A stretch of DNA of 64,000 nt, taken from the NCBI RefSeq assembly GCF_021191635.1, contig NZ_JAIWPR010000005.1:1-64000 (forward strand), in the 5' to 3' direction. Both the position numbers and the translations under genes were made by a program. The notes under the pieces are model-generated. The model saw only the letters and a list, made by a program, of their open reading frames with translations. It did not search any database and was not told where the DNA came from. This DNA comes from Alterluteimonas quercicellularis (GTDB taxonomy: Bacteria; Pseudomonadota; Gammaproteobacteria; Xanthomonadales; Xanthomonadaceae). This document shows positions 26,965-34,355 of this stretch, piece by piece; the stretch's first letter is position 1, and each line of letters opens with the position of its first letter.

Positions 26965-27570
26965 TCACGGCCCCGGCACGCCCGCGTTCGCGAGGTATCC
27001 GGCAATGCCGTCGAGCAGCATCTGCACCGAGATCGCCACCAGCAGCATGCCCATCAGGCGTTCCAGCGCGGTCAGCGCGCGGGCCCCGAGCAGCTTGTAG
27101 AGATAGGTGGAGGAGAACAGGATCGCCGCGGTCGCGCCCCAGGCGATCAGCAGCGCCAGGCTCCACTCGCCCAGACGGTCGGGCTCGGAACTGCCCATCA
27201 GCATCACCGCGGCCATGCCGGAGGGGCCGGCCACCAGCGGGATCGCCATCGGCACGATGAAGGGCTCGCCGTCCGGGATCTCCCCCATCAGCCCCTGCGG
27301 GCTGGGGAAGATCATCCGGATGCCGATCAGGAACAGGATGATGCCGCCGGCGATGGACACCGATTCCTGGCGCAGGTGCATCAGCTCCAGCGCGTAGCGG
27401 CCGCCCCACAGGAACAGCATCAGCACCGCCAGCGCGATCAGCATCTCGCGCGCGAGCACGATCCGCTGCCGCTGCGGCGGCAGCCGGCGCAGCATGCTCA
27501 GGAACACCGGCACGTTGCCGAGCGGGTCCAGGATCAGGAACAGCAGCAGGGCCGCCGAGGCGATGGTCAC
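26965..27570 (-). CDS. MarC family membrane protein
   Basis: The 201-residue integral membrane protein has the six-helix pattern of the MarC/UPF0056 family. Characteristic segments are LFLILDPLGNVPVFLSML near the N-terminus, GGIILFLIGIRMIF in the middle and the loop PFIVPMAIPLVAGPSGMAAV. Despite its name the family has no proven role in multiple antibiotic resistance. GTG at 27570 overlaps the SDR stop as GTGA, so it is the last gene of a coupled grxD-SDR-marC operon. A transport role is plausible, but the substrate is unknown. Confidence 0.9.
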   Translation of the reverse strand: MTIASAALLLFLILDPLGNVPVFLSMLRRLPPQRQRIVLAREMLIALAVLMLFLWGGRYALELMHLRQESVSIAGGIILFLIGIRMIFPSPQGLMGEIPDGEPFIVPMAIPLVAGPSGMAAVMLMGSSEPDRLGEWSLALLIAWGATAAILFSSTYLYKLLGARALTALERLMGMLLVAISVQMLLDGIAGYLANAGVPGP

Positions 27571-28322
27571 GCCGACGGCTCCCGGATGCGGCCGCGCCAG
27601 GCGGCGCCGTCGGCCGACAGCAGTTCGACGCAGACCTGCGCGTAGGCGGCCGGATCGACCGCCAGCCCGTCCTCGCCGTCCACGTAGGCCTGCGCGCGCA
27701 GCGGCGTGCGCATGGGACCGGGCCGCAGGCCGCAGACCCGCACCGGGGTCGTGGCGAGCTCGGCCGCCAGCATCGGCACCATCGCTTCCAGCCCGGCCTG
27801 GGACACGCCGTAGCCGCCCCAGAAGGCCTGCGCGCTGCGGGCCGGGTCGTCGAGCACGAACACCACCGCGCTGTCCTCGGCGCGCCGCAGCCAGGGCATG
27901 CACGCCTGGGTGAGCCACCAGCGCGCGGTCAGGTTGACGTGCAGCGCCCGCGCGAACACCGCCGGATCGGTGTGCTCGAGCGGAGTGAGCCCGCGGAACT
28001 CGGCGGCGCAGTGCAGCACGCCGTCCAAGCGGCCGTAGGCGTCGCCGACGCGGGCGGCCAGTTCGGCGTAGTCGTCGGCGCCGGCGCCTTCCAGGTCGAG
28101 CGGGTACAGCGCCGCGTCGCCGCCGCCGGCGACGATCGCGTCGTGCACCCGGCTCAGCCGCGGCACCTTGCGGCCCAGCAGCACCAGCCGCGCGCCGGCC
28201 CCGGCGCACGCCAGCGCGGCGGCCCGGCCCAGCCCGCCGTAGGCGCCGGAGACCAGGACCACCCGGTCGCGCAGCGCAAGCGCGCCCGGCAGCGGGAGCG
28301 GCGTCGGCAGGGTCGCGCTCAC
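27567..28322 (-). CDS. Short-chain dehydrogenase/reductase (YciK-like)
   Basis: The 251-residue product is an SDR oxidoreductase with the cofactor motif VSGAYGGLGRAAAL near residue 25 and an NADP-type basic residue after strand 2 (LLGRKVPRL). The usual catalytic YxxxK is altered: the expected region reads FWGGYGVSQAGLEAM, that is Y-G-V-S-Q, so Lys is replaced by Gln. The expected Ser before it is also not obvious (VVFVLDDPARSAQAF). Catalysis may therefore be impaired or atypical. It starts with GTG overlapping the grxD stop (GTGA) and overlaps marC in the same way. Confidence 0.88.
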   Translation of the reverse strand: MSATLPTPLPLPGALALRDRVVLVSGAYGGLGRAAALACAGAGARLVLLGRKVPRLSRVHDAIVAGGGDAALYPLDLEGAGADDYAELAARVGDAYGRLDGVLHCAAEFRGLTPLEHTDPAVFARALHVNLTARWWLTQACMPWLRRAEDSAVVFVLDDPARSAQAFWGGYGVSQAGLEAMVPMLAAELATTPVRVCGLRPGPMRTPLRAQAYVDGEDGLAVDPAAYAQVCVELLSADGAAWRGRIREPSA

Positions 28323-28645
28323 GCCCGCTGCACCTCCGCCACCATGCGCGCCAGTTCGCCGGACTCGTGCAGCTCCACGGTGATGTCGCAGCCGCCGATC
28401 AGCTCGCCGTGGATGAACAGCTGCGGGAAGGTCGGCCAGTTGGAATAGCGCGGCAGGTTGGCGCGCACCTCGGGGTCCTGCATGACGTTGACCGTGTGCA
28501 GCTGCTCGGGATCGAGCCCGGCCGCGCGCAGGGTCTCGACCGCGCGGCTGGAGAAGCCGCACATCGGGTACTCGGGCGTCCCCTTCATGAAGAGCACGAT
28601 GGGATGCGCTTCGACCTCGGCCTGGATGCGCTGCATGACCGCCAT
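28319..28645 (-). CDS. grxD: Monothiol glutaredoxin Grx4 (GrxD)
   Basis: The 108-residue protein is a CGFS-type monothiol glutaredoxin (FMKGTPEYPMCGFSSRAVE, active Cys near residue 30), with GSH-binding segments WPTFPQLFIHGELIGGCD. Such proteins bind a [2Fe-2S] cluster as a glutathione-bridged dimer and carry clusters from the assembly machinery to targets, often with BolA. The start at 28645 is preferred because GGAG lies 8 nt upstream; a longer reading exists. It heads an operon with an SDR and a MarC protein by 4-nt overlaps. The SOD-like gene starts divergently 131 bp away. Confidence 0.96.
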   Translation of the reverse strand: MAVMQRIQAEVEAHPIVLFMKGTPEYPMCGFSSRAVETLRAAGLDPEQLHTVNVMQDPEVRANLPRYSNWPTFPQLFIHGELIGGCDITVELHESGELARMVAEVQRA

Positions 28646-28776
28646 GATCAGCTCCTGCGTCGCGCGGCGGCGGCGGGCGCGAAGGACGCGCGAAGACCGG
28701 CCGCTGGGCGTGGGATTAGAATCCGCCATTGTAAGCGCTCGCGCCCTCGCGCACCTTTTCCCGGTCCAGCCCAAGC

Positions 28777-29364
28777 ATGCCCATCGAACTCGCCGCACTC
28801 CCCTACGACCGCACCGCGCTCGAGCCGCACCTGTCCGGCGACACCGTCGAGCAGCACCACGGGCACCACCAGCGGGCCGACGTCGAGCGGGTCAACGCGC
28901 TGGTCGCCGGCACCCCGCTGGCGGAGGCCAGCCTGGGCGACATCGTGCGCCGCGCCCAGGGCGCGCTGTTCGAGCACGCCGCGCAGGCCTGGAACACCGA
29001 GCTGTACTGGCGCTGCCTGCAGCCGGCGGCCGCCGGCGGCGGCGGCGAGCCCGGACCGAAGCTGGCGCAGGCCATGGACGCGGCGTTCGGCGGCTATGCG
29101 GCGTTCCGGGAACGCTTCGAGCAGGCGGCGCTGCGCGGCTTCGGCGCCGGCTGGGCCTGGCTGCTGCAGCGTCCCGACGGACGCCTGGCGATCGCCGCGA
29201 CCCCCAACGCGGTCACCCCGATCGTCGGCCGCGACCATCCCCTGCTCGCCTGCTGCCTGTGGCAGCACGCCTACTACCTCGACTACCGCGACCAGCGCGA
29301 GAAGTACCTCGCCGCCTGGTGGCAACTGGTGAACTGGAGCTACGTCGCCTCGCGGATGCGGTAG
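28777..29364 (+). CDS. Degenerate Fe/Mn superoxide dismutase homologue
   Basis: The 195-residue protein aligns over its full length with SodB (MPIELAALPYDRTALEPHLS...NWSYVASRMR), without indels up to residue 80. Of the four metal ligands, His27 (EQHHG) and His164 (WQHAYYLDY) remain. The ligand His74 is Thr in AWNTELYW, and the ligand Asp (157 in SodB) is Cys160 in ACCLWQHAYY. The second-sphere Tyr near residue 35 is Asp (QRADVERVN) and the Glu of WEHAYY is Gln. The outer-sphere Gln70 is kept. Standard SOD activity is therefore unlikely. The intact fold and clean frame argue against a decaying pseudogene. It is divergent from Grx4. TAGAAT at 28717-28722 may be its -10. The stop TAG lies in a GTAG. 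Confidence 0.9.
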   Translation: MPIELAALPYDRTALEPHLSGDTVEQHHGHHQRADVERVNALVAGTPLAEASLGDIVRRAQGALFEHAAQAWNTELYWRCLQPAAAGGGGEPGPKLAQAMDAAFGGYAAFRERFEQAALRGFGAGWAWLLQRPDGRLAIAATPNAVTPIVGRDHPLLACCLWQHAYYLDYRDQREKYLAAWWQLVNWSYVASRMR

Positions 29365-29384
29365 GCGCGCCGGACCGGTAAGCG

Positions 29385-29483
29385 GTCGCGCGCAGGCGCG
29401 CTCCTACAGCGCTTCCGCGGCCCTTCGTAGGAGCGCGCTCGCGCGCGACGGCTCTCCCCGCGAAGCGCGCAGCGCGCTTCTAC
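29385..29483. repeat. Cluster of three GTAG REPs between the SOD-like gene and purK
   Basis: Copies lie at 29385-29407 (minus), 29427-29449 (plus) and 29462-29483 (minus, GTAGAAGCGCGC type). The first two form an inverted pair and could fold as one large hairpin between these convergent genes. The third supplies the stop codon of purK: the TAG at 29482-29480 is the last three bases of its GTAG. Confidence 0.8.
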
Positions 29484-30622
29484 GCCGACAACGCCGCGAC
29501 CGCGGGCGCCACCTGGGCCTCCCGCGACAGCGCTGCGCCGACCCGTTCCAGCGCCGCTGCCAGCACCGCGGCATCGTCGGCGCGCAGCGTGGCGTGGCCG
29601 ACCTTGCGGCCTTCGCGCGGCGCCTTGCCGTAGTCGTGCCAGTGCCCGCCCGGCTCGGCGAGGACGGGCAGCGGGTCGGGCATCGCCCCCACCCAGTTGA
29701 GCATGCAGGCGTGGCCGCGCATGGCGGTGGCGCCCAGCGGCAGCCCCAGCACGGCGCGCAGGTGGTTCTCGAACTGGGAGGTCTCGGCGCCCTCGATGGT
29801 CCAGTGCCCCGAGTTGTGCACACGCGGCGCCATCTCGTTGGCCAGCAGCCTTCCGTCGCGGCAGAACAGCTCCAGCGCGAACGCGCCCACGTAGTCCAGG
29901 CGTTCGGCCAGCGCGCGCGCATGCGCCTGCGCCTCGCGCGCCAGCGCCTCGGGCGCCGCGGCCGGCGCCAGGCTGGCCGAGAGCACGCCGTCCACGTGCC
30001 AGTTCGCGGTCAGCGGCCAGGCGCGGAAGGCGCCGTCGCGCCCGCGCACCGCCACCACCGAGTACTCGCGCTCGAAGGGCACGAAGGCCTCGGCGATCAG
30101 CCCCACCGTGCCGGCCTGCGCGCCCAGCGCCTCCCAGGCGCGGTCGAGGTCGGCGGGCCCGTGCAGGCGGAACTGCCCCTTGCCGTCGTAGCCCAGCCGC
30201 CGGGTCTTCAGGATGCACGGCAGGCCCACCCGGACCACGGCGGCGTCCAGGCCGGCGCGCGATTCCACGTCGGCGAACTCCGGCACCGGGATGCCGAGGT
30301 CGCGGAACAGGGTCTTCTCCGCCAGCCGGTCCTGCGCCATCGCCAGCGCGTGCGGGCTCGGGAACACCGGCACCCGCTCGCCCAGCCAGCGCGCGCTCTC
30401 GGCGGGCACGTTCTCGAAGTCGAAGGTGGCCACGTCCACGCGCGATGCGAACTCGGCCAGCGCCGCCTCGTCGCGGTAGTCGCCCACCAGCAGCGGGGCG
30501 AACTGGCCCGCGCAGGCGTCGGCCACGGTGTCCATGACCAGGAAGCGCAGCCCGAGCGGGGCGCCGGCCAGCGCCAGCATGCGCGCCAGCTGGCCGCCGC
30601 CCAGAATACCGACGGTGGTCAT
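29480..30622 (-). CDS. purK: N5-carboxyaminoimidazole ribonucleotide synthase PurK
   Basis: PurK (380 residues) is the ATP-grasp enzyme that carboxylates AIR to N5-CAIR in purine synthesis. The N-terminal Rossmann-like part has [17 protein letters not shown]. The ATP-grasp core shows [18 protein letters not shown] and [18 protein letters not shown], and the metal/substrate segment is [19 protein letters not shown]. The start at 30622 overlaps the purE stop as ATGA. The stop TAG is part of a GTAG repeat. The product is passed to PurE, encoded just upstream. Confidence 0.97.
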   Translation of the reverse strand: MTTVGILGGGQLARMLALAGAPLGLRFLVMDTVADACAGQFAPLLVGDYRDEAALAEFASRVDVATFDFENVPAESARWLGERVPVFPSPHALAMAQDRLAEKTLFRDLGIPVPEFADVESRAGLDAAVVRVGLPCILKTRRLGYDGKGQFRLHGPADLDRAWEALGAQAGTVGLIAEAFVPFEREYSVVAVRGRDGAFRAWPLTANWHVDGVLSASLAPAAAPEALAREAQAHARALAERLDYVGAFALELFCRDGRLLANEMAPRVHNSGHWTIEGAETSQFENHLRAVLGLPLGATAMRGHACMLNWVGAMPDPLPVLAEPGGHWHDYGKAPREGRKVGHATLRADDAAVLAAALERVGAALSREAQVAPAVAALSA

Positions 30623-31143
30623 GCGAAGCCCGGCGGACGCACGTCGGCGCGCGGGTCGTCGTTGCCGGCCACGTCCTCGGTCTGGCGCGCGCGGAACGCC
30701 GCCAGCGCCCGCGCGATCTCGGGGCGGTCGCCCAGCATCGCCGCGGCGAACAGCGCCGCGTTGGCGGCCCCCGCCTTGCCGATGGCGAAGGTCGCCACCG
30801 GGATCCCCGCCGGCATCTGCACGATCGACAGCAGCGAGTCCAGGCCGTTGAGCGCCTTCGACTGCACCGGCACGCCGAGCACCGGCACCGGCGTCTTGGC
30901 CGCGAGCATGCCCGGCAGGTGCGCGGCGCCGCCGGCGCCGGCGATGATGGCGCGCAGGCCGCGGGCCTGCGCCTGCTCGGCATAGGCGAACATGGCGTCG
31001 GGCGTGCGGTGCGCCGAGACCACGCGCACTTCGTGCGCGACGCCCAGCGCGTCGAGCCGCTCGGCCGCGTGCTGCATGGTGTCCCAGTCGGACCTGGAGC
31101 CCATGACGATGCCGACGAGCGGGCTGGCGGAATTGGCGGACAT
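30619..31143 (-). CDS. purE: N5-carboxyaminoimidazole ribonucleotide mutase PurE
   Basis: PurE (174 residues, class I) converts N5-CAIR to CAIR. The signature [13 protein letters not shown] binds the phosphate, and [10 protein letters not shown] carries the catalytic His. The C-terminal half [20 protein letters not shown] and [19 protein letters not shown] is typical. ATG at 31143 is used; a longer reading six codons upstream is possible. It overlaps purK by 4 nt. The divergent Trm112 gene starts 128 bp away. Confidence 0.97.
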   Translation of the reverse strand: MSANSASPLVGIVMGSRSDWDTMQHAAERLDALGVAHEVRVVSAHRTPDAMFAYAEQAQARGLRAIIAGAGGAAHLPGMLAAKTPVPVLGVPVQSKALNGLDSLLSIVQMPAGIPVATFAIGKAGAANAALFAAAMLGDRPEIARALAAFRARQTEDVAGNDDPRADVRPPGFA

Positions 31144-31271
31144 GGCGGACCCCGGCCTCAAACCGACATTTTAATGCGTTTCGCGCCGCGGCGACGGGAT
31201 CGGGCACGTCGCCGGCCGGGCGCCGCCGGCCGAGGTGGTACGCTCTTGCCACCTTTCCAGCCCCGCCCCCC

Positions 31272-31547
31272 ATGGATCGCAAGCTCCTCGACATCCTCGT
31301 CTGCCCGGCCACGCGCCAGCCGCTGTCGCTGCTCGACCGCGCGGGCCTGGACGCGCTCAACCGCGCCGTCGAGTCCGGCGCCCTGCGCCGCGCCGACGAC
31401 GGCCCGCAGGCCGAGCCGTTGCGCGAGGCGCTGGTCACGCACGACCGCAAGCGGGTCTACCGGGTCGACGACGGCATCCCGGTGCTGCTGGTCGAGGAAG
31501 GCATTCCGACCGCGCAAGTCGAGGATTTCCCGGCCGCCGCGCGATGA
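31272..31547 (+). CDS. Trm112/YcaR family protein
   Basis: The 91-residue protein begins MDRKLLDILVCPATRQPLSL, the family's hallmark start, and ends with VYRVDDGIPVLLVEEG, which is the conserved C-terminal Trm112 strand. Between them is an insert of about 25 residues not found in the 60-residue E. coli YcaR. Eukaryotic Trm112 activates methyltransferases. Bacterial members are small, mostly unassigned partners. It overlaps nadC (ATGA, 31544-31547). Confidence 0.9.
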   Translation: MDRKLLDILVCPATRQPLSLLDRAGLDALNRAVESGALRRADDGPQAEPLREALVTHDRKRVYRVDDGIPVLLVEEGIPTAQVEDFPAAAR

Positions 31548-32410
31548 GCCTGCCGGCGCCGCCGCCGGCGGAAGCGGTCGAGGCCGACGTCGCCCGCGCG
31601 CTCGCGGAGGACGTGGGCCCGGGCGATGCCACCGCGGCGCTGCTGCCCGACGGCGACGACGTCGCCTACCTGCTGTGCAAGCAGGACGCGGTGATCTGCG
31701 GCCGGCCCTGGTTCGACGCCTGCCTGCGCGCGCTGGACCCGCAGGCGCGCATCGAATGGCGCATCGCCGAGGGCGAGGCGGCCGCGGCCGGCACCGTGCT
31801 CGCCACCGTGGCCGGGCGCTCGCGCGCCCTGGTGACCGCCGAGCGCACCGCGCTGAACTTCCTGCAGACGCTCAGCGCCACCGCGACCGCCACCGCCGCC
31901 TACGTGCGCGCGGTCGCGGGCACCGGCGCGCGCATCCTCGACACCCGCAAGACCCTGCCCGGGCTGCGCCTGGCGCAGAAGTACGCCGTGCGCGCCGGCG
32001 GCGGCGAGAACCACCGCCTGGGCCTGTTCGACGCGGTGATGCTGAAGGAGAACCACGTGCGCATGGCCGGCTCGGTCGCCGGCGCGATCGCCGCCGCCCG
32101 CGCGCAGCGGCCGGAGCTGCCGCTGATCGTCGAGGTCGAGACGCTGGCGCAGCTGCGCGAGGCGCTGGACGCGGGATGCGAGCGCATCCTGATCGACGAT
32201 TTCGATGCCCGCACGCGGCGCGAGGCGGTGCGGATCGCGCGCGGCGCGCCCTACGGCGGCCGGATCCCGCTGGAGGTGTCCGGCGGCGTCGAGCTCGACA
32301 CCGTGCGCGCGGTGGCCGAGGACGGCGTGGACTGCATCTCGGTCGGCGCGCTCACCAAGCACGTGCGCGCGGTGGACCTGTCGCTGAAGCTGGGCCCGCC
32401 GCCGGCCTGA
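31544..32410 (+). CDS. nadC: Quinolinate phosphoribosyltransferase (carboxylating)
   Basis: NadC (288 residues) makes nicotinate mononucleotide from quinolinate and PRPP in de novo NAD synthesis. Typical segments are EDVGPGDATAALLP at the start, TAERTALNFLQTLSATATAT, ILDTRKTLPGLRLAQKYAV, RAGGGENHRLGLFDAVMLKE and LEVSGGVELDTVRAVAEDG, ending ISVGALTKHVRAVDLSLK. The length is normal. The start overlaps the Trm112 stop. The FHA gene converges on it from the other side, with a GTAG repeat between. Confidence 0.97.
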   Translation: MSLPAPPPAEAVEADVARALAEDVGPGDATAALLPDGDDVAYLLCKQDAVICGRPWFDACLRALDPQARIEWRIAEGEAAAAGTVLATVAGRSRALVTAERTALNFLQTLSATATATAAYVRAVAGTGARILDTRKTLPGLRLAQKYAVRAGGGENHRLGLFDAVMLKENHVRMAGSVAGAIAAARAQRPELPLIVEVETLAQLREALDAGCERILIDDFDARTRREAVRIARGAPYGGRIPLEVSGGVELDTVRAVAEDGVDCISVGALTKHVRAVDLSLKLGPPPA

Positions 32411-32422
32411 GGCGGCGGCGCC

Positions 32423-32469
32423 GCGCGCTCGCGCGACGCCCGAAAGCACGTTCGCGCGCGCGCTCCTAC
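32423..32469. repeat. GTAG REP pair between nadC and the FHA gene
   Basis: A partial plus-oriented copy (GCGCGCTCGCGCGAC, 32423-32437) faces a minus-oriented copy ending CGCGCGCGCTCCTAC at 32469. The minus copy's GTAG contains the TAG stop codon of the FHA gene (32468-32466). Confidence 0.75.
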
Positions 32470-33242
32470 AGGAGCCGCCAGGCCAGCGCGCCGGCGGCGA
32501 GCGCCAGCAGGACCGCCACGAGCAGCCCGAGACGGCTACGGCGCGGCGGGACGGCTGCCGGCGCGGCCGGCGCATCGGCCTGGCCCGGCGCCAGCACCCG
32601 GAAGCGCAGGCGATCGAAGCCCAGTTCGTCGCCCGGCCGCGCCAGCGCCGTGCGCACCCGGCGCCCGTTGAGGTAGCAGCCGTTCACCGAGCCCAGGTCC
32701 TGCACGCGGATGCCATCGGCCTCGGGCAGGAGCCGCGCGTGCAGGCGCGAGAGCCCGGCGTCCTCGAAGCGCAGCGAGCACTCGATGGCGCGCCCGACCA
32801 CGCTCTCCCCGGCCAGGGGGAAGCTGCGCCCGAGCACCGGGCCGGCCATGCCGCGCAGCACGTAGCGCGGCAGCGCCGGGCGCACCATCGTCGCGGCGAG
32901 GGGCGCGCGGCCGCGAGGTCCCGCGGCCTCGCCGTCCGGTCCGGCGGCGCCGGGCGCGGCCAGCTGCGCCGCGAGCCCGGCCAGGGCGATCGCATCGCCG
33001 GGGCGCAGGGCGATCAGGCCCTCGACCGGCCGGCCGTTGACCTCGACCGGACTGCCGGCGGGCACGTGCAGGCTCACGCCGTGGCGGCCCACGCGCAGCG
33101 TGCAGTGCGTGGGCCGCATGCCGGCGTGGCCGAGCACGACGTCGGCGGACGGGTCGCTGCCGACGCGGTTCAGCCCCGGGCCCAGCGCGGCCGGCGCGCG
33201 GTCGCCGCCGGGAAAGACCAGCTCGAGCCGGTCCCCGCTCAT
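32466..33242 (-). CDS. Double FHA-domain protein with C-terminal membrane anchor
   Basis: The 258-residue protein has two forkhead-associated domains that would bind phosphothreonine peptides. The first is degenerate (about 1-80: LNRVGSDPSADVVLGHAG, RPTHCTLRVGRHGVSLH). The second is canonical (about 125-205: VVGRAIECSLRFEDAGLSRLH, VQDLGSVNGCYLNGRRV), with Arg, Ser, His and the Gly-x-x-x-Asn motif. A proline/alanine linker leads to one C-terminal membrane helix (LGLLVAVLLALAAGALAWRLL) with no tail, so the FHA part should face the cytosol. No Ser/Thr kinase or secretion genes are nearby, so the partner is unknown. A DUF3301 gene is divergent. Confidence 0.88.
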   Translation of the reverse strand: MSGDRLELVFPGGDRAPAALGPGLNRVGSDPSADVVLGHAGMRPTHCTLRVGRHGVSLHVPAGSPVEVNGRPVEGLIALRPGDAIALAGLAAQLAAPGAAGPDGEAAGPRGRAPLAATMVRPALPRYVLRGMAGPVLGRSFPLAGESVVGRAIECSLRFEDAGLSRLHARLLPEADGIRVQDLGSVNGCYLNGRRVRTALARPGDELGFDRLRFRVLAPGQADAPAAPAAVPPRRSRLGLLVAVLLALAAGALAWRLL

Positions 33243-33395
33243 GGCGCCGCCCCCGCGGCGGGGCGGCCGCACACGGCGCCGCGCCGGACCGGGCCGGCGC
33301 CGCCGGCCCGCTCCGGGGGCGGCGGGTTCGCGGACGTTCGAGACACTGGCTCCATCTCCCTTGCGGTCGCGCACCGCGGTCGCCACATTAACGGC

Positions 33396-33725
33396 ATGTC
33401 CGGTCCGATCTTGCTGATGATTGTCGCCGCCGCGGTCGCCGCCTGGTGGAGCGCCTCGCGTGCGGCCGCCGAACGCGCCGAGCGGATCGGCCGCGAGGCC
33501 TGCCGCGCGGCCGGCGTGCAGTGGCTGGACCAGACCGTGCACGCCAGCGGCCTGCGGCTGCGCCGGCGCGAGGACGGCCGGCTCGGGGTCGAGCGCAGCT
33601 TCCGCTTCGAGTACTCCGCCGACGGCGTCGAACGCTCGGTCGGCAAGCTGGTGCTGCGCGGCGACGAACTGGTCGGCTTCGTCGGCCCGGTCGGCGCCGA
33701 AGGCGTGCCGGACGCGATGCGGTAG
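33396..33725 (+). CDS. DUF3301 family membrane-anchored protein
   Basis: The 109-residue product has one N-terminal helix (ILLMIVAAAVAAWWSA), then a soluble part matching DUF3301: RAERIGREACRAAGVQWLDQ, HASGLRLRRREDGRL, RSFRFEYSADGVERSVG and GKLVLRGDELVGF. The function of the family is unknown; it is widespread in gammaproteobacteria as a small inner-membrane protein. It is divergent from the FHA gene with a 153-bp gap. The stop TAG lies in a GTAG followed by a GC-rich stretch. Confidence 0.85.
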   Translation: MSGPILLMIVAAAVAAWWSASRAAAERAERIGREACRAAGVQWLDQTVHASGLRLRRREDGRLGVERSFRFEYSADGVERSVGKLVLRGDELVGFVGPVGAEGVPDAMR

Positions 33726-33792
33726 CGCCCGGCGCGCGCGGTCCGCTGCGCGGCGACGGCGCGGCCCCGGCCCGGGGGGCCGCCGGCAGGCG

Positions 33793-34239
33793 CTACTTGA
33801 CCACCCTGAGGTGGCCACGCTTCGGCGGCGCCTCGTCGCCGGCCTCCGCCCCGTCGTCCGGCGGCGAGGTCGGCGGATCGTCGTCCGGGTCCGGCGCGTC
33901 GCCGACCGGGTCGTCCGGCAGCACCATGCCCTGCCCGGTCTCGCGCGCGTACACCGCCAGCACCGCCGAGATCGGCACGTCCACCGGCTGGCTGACGCCG
34001 CCGAAGCGCGCGGTGAAGCGCACGCCGTCGTTGTCCATCTCCAGGCGCGCGACGGCGCGCTCGGCGATGTTGAGCACCACGCGGCCCTCCTTGACGGTAT
34101 GCGGCGGCACCCGCACGCCGGGCCGGGTGGCGTCGACCAGGATGTGCGGCGTCATCGCGTTGTCGGCGATCCATTCGTACAGCGCCCGCAGCAGGTACGG
34201 GCGATGGCTGGTCATGCGGGGCGTGGAGGGCTCGCTCAT
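33793..34239 (-). CDS. sspB: ClpXP protease specificity-enhancing factor SspB
   Basis: SspB (148 residues) delivers ssrA-tagged proteins to ClpXP. The folded domain is residues about 10-110 (RPYLLRALYEWIADNAMTPH, VVLNIAERAVARLEMDNDGV, RFTARFGGVSQPVDVPI). A disordered acidic linker rich in Asp and Pro leads to the ClpX-binding tail RGHLRVVK, which matches the known XB motif (RGGRPALRVVK in E. coli). It is the last gene of the petABC-sspA-sspB run, 116 bp after sspA. Confidence 0.96.
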   Translation of the reverse strand: MSEPSTPRMTSHRPYLLRALYEWIADNAMTPHILVDATRPGVRVPPHTVKEGRVVLNIAERAVARLEMDNDGVRFTARFGGVSQPVDVPISAVLAVYARETGQGMVLPDDPVGDAPDPDDDPPTSPPDDGAEAGDEAPPKRGHLRVVK

Positions 34240-34355
34240 GCGGTCAGTCTAGGGCCTGGCGCCGCCGATGGAAGTCGCCGCGCCGCCTCGCGGGCGCCGG
34301 CGGTTTCGTCGAACGCCCGGCGCGCCCGCGCTCGCCGGCGGCTCGCGCCGCGGCC

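Noticed and set aside
28319-28798. Longer grxD reading with an N-terminal Arg-rich extension
   Set aside because: The extension has no family counterpart, while an ATG with GGAG 8 nt upstream fits the compact CGFS glutaredoxin.
28777-29364. SOD-like gene as a pseudogene
   Set aside because: The frame is open, its length normal and many fold residues are retained. The changes cluster at the metal site, which suggests altered function rather than decay.
29385-29483. CRISPR-like array from repeated GTAG units
   Set aside because: The copies alternate in orientation and spacing is irregular, with no unique spacers of constant length. They fit palindromic REPs.
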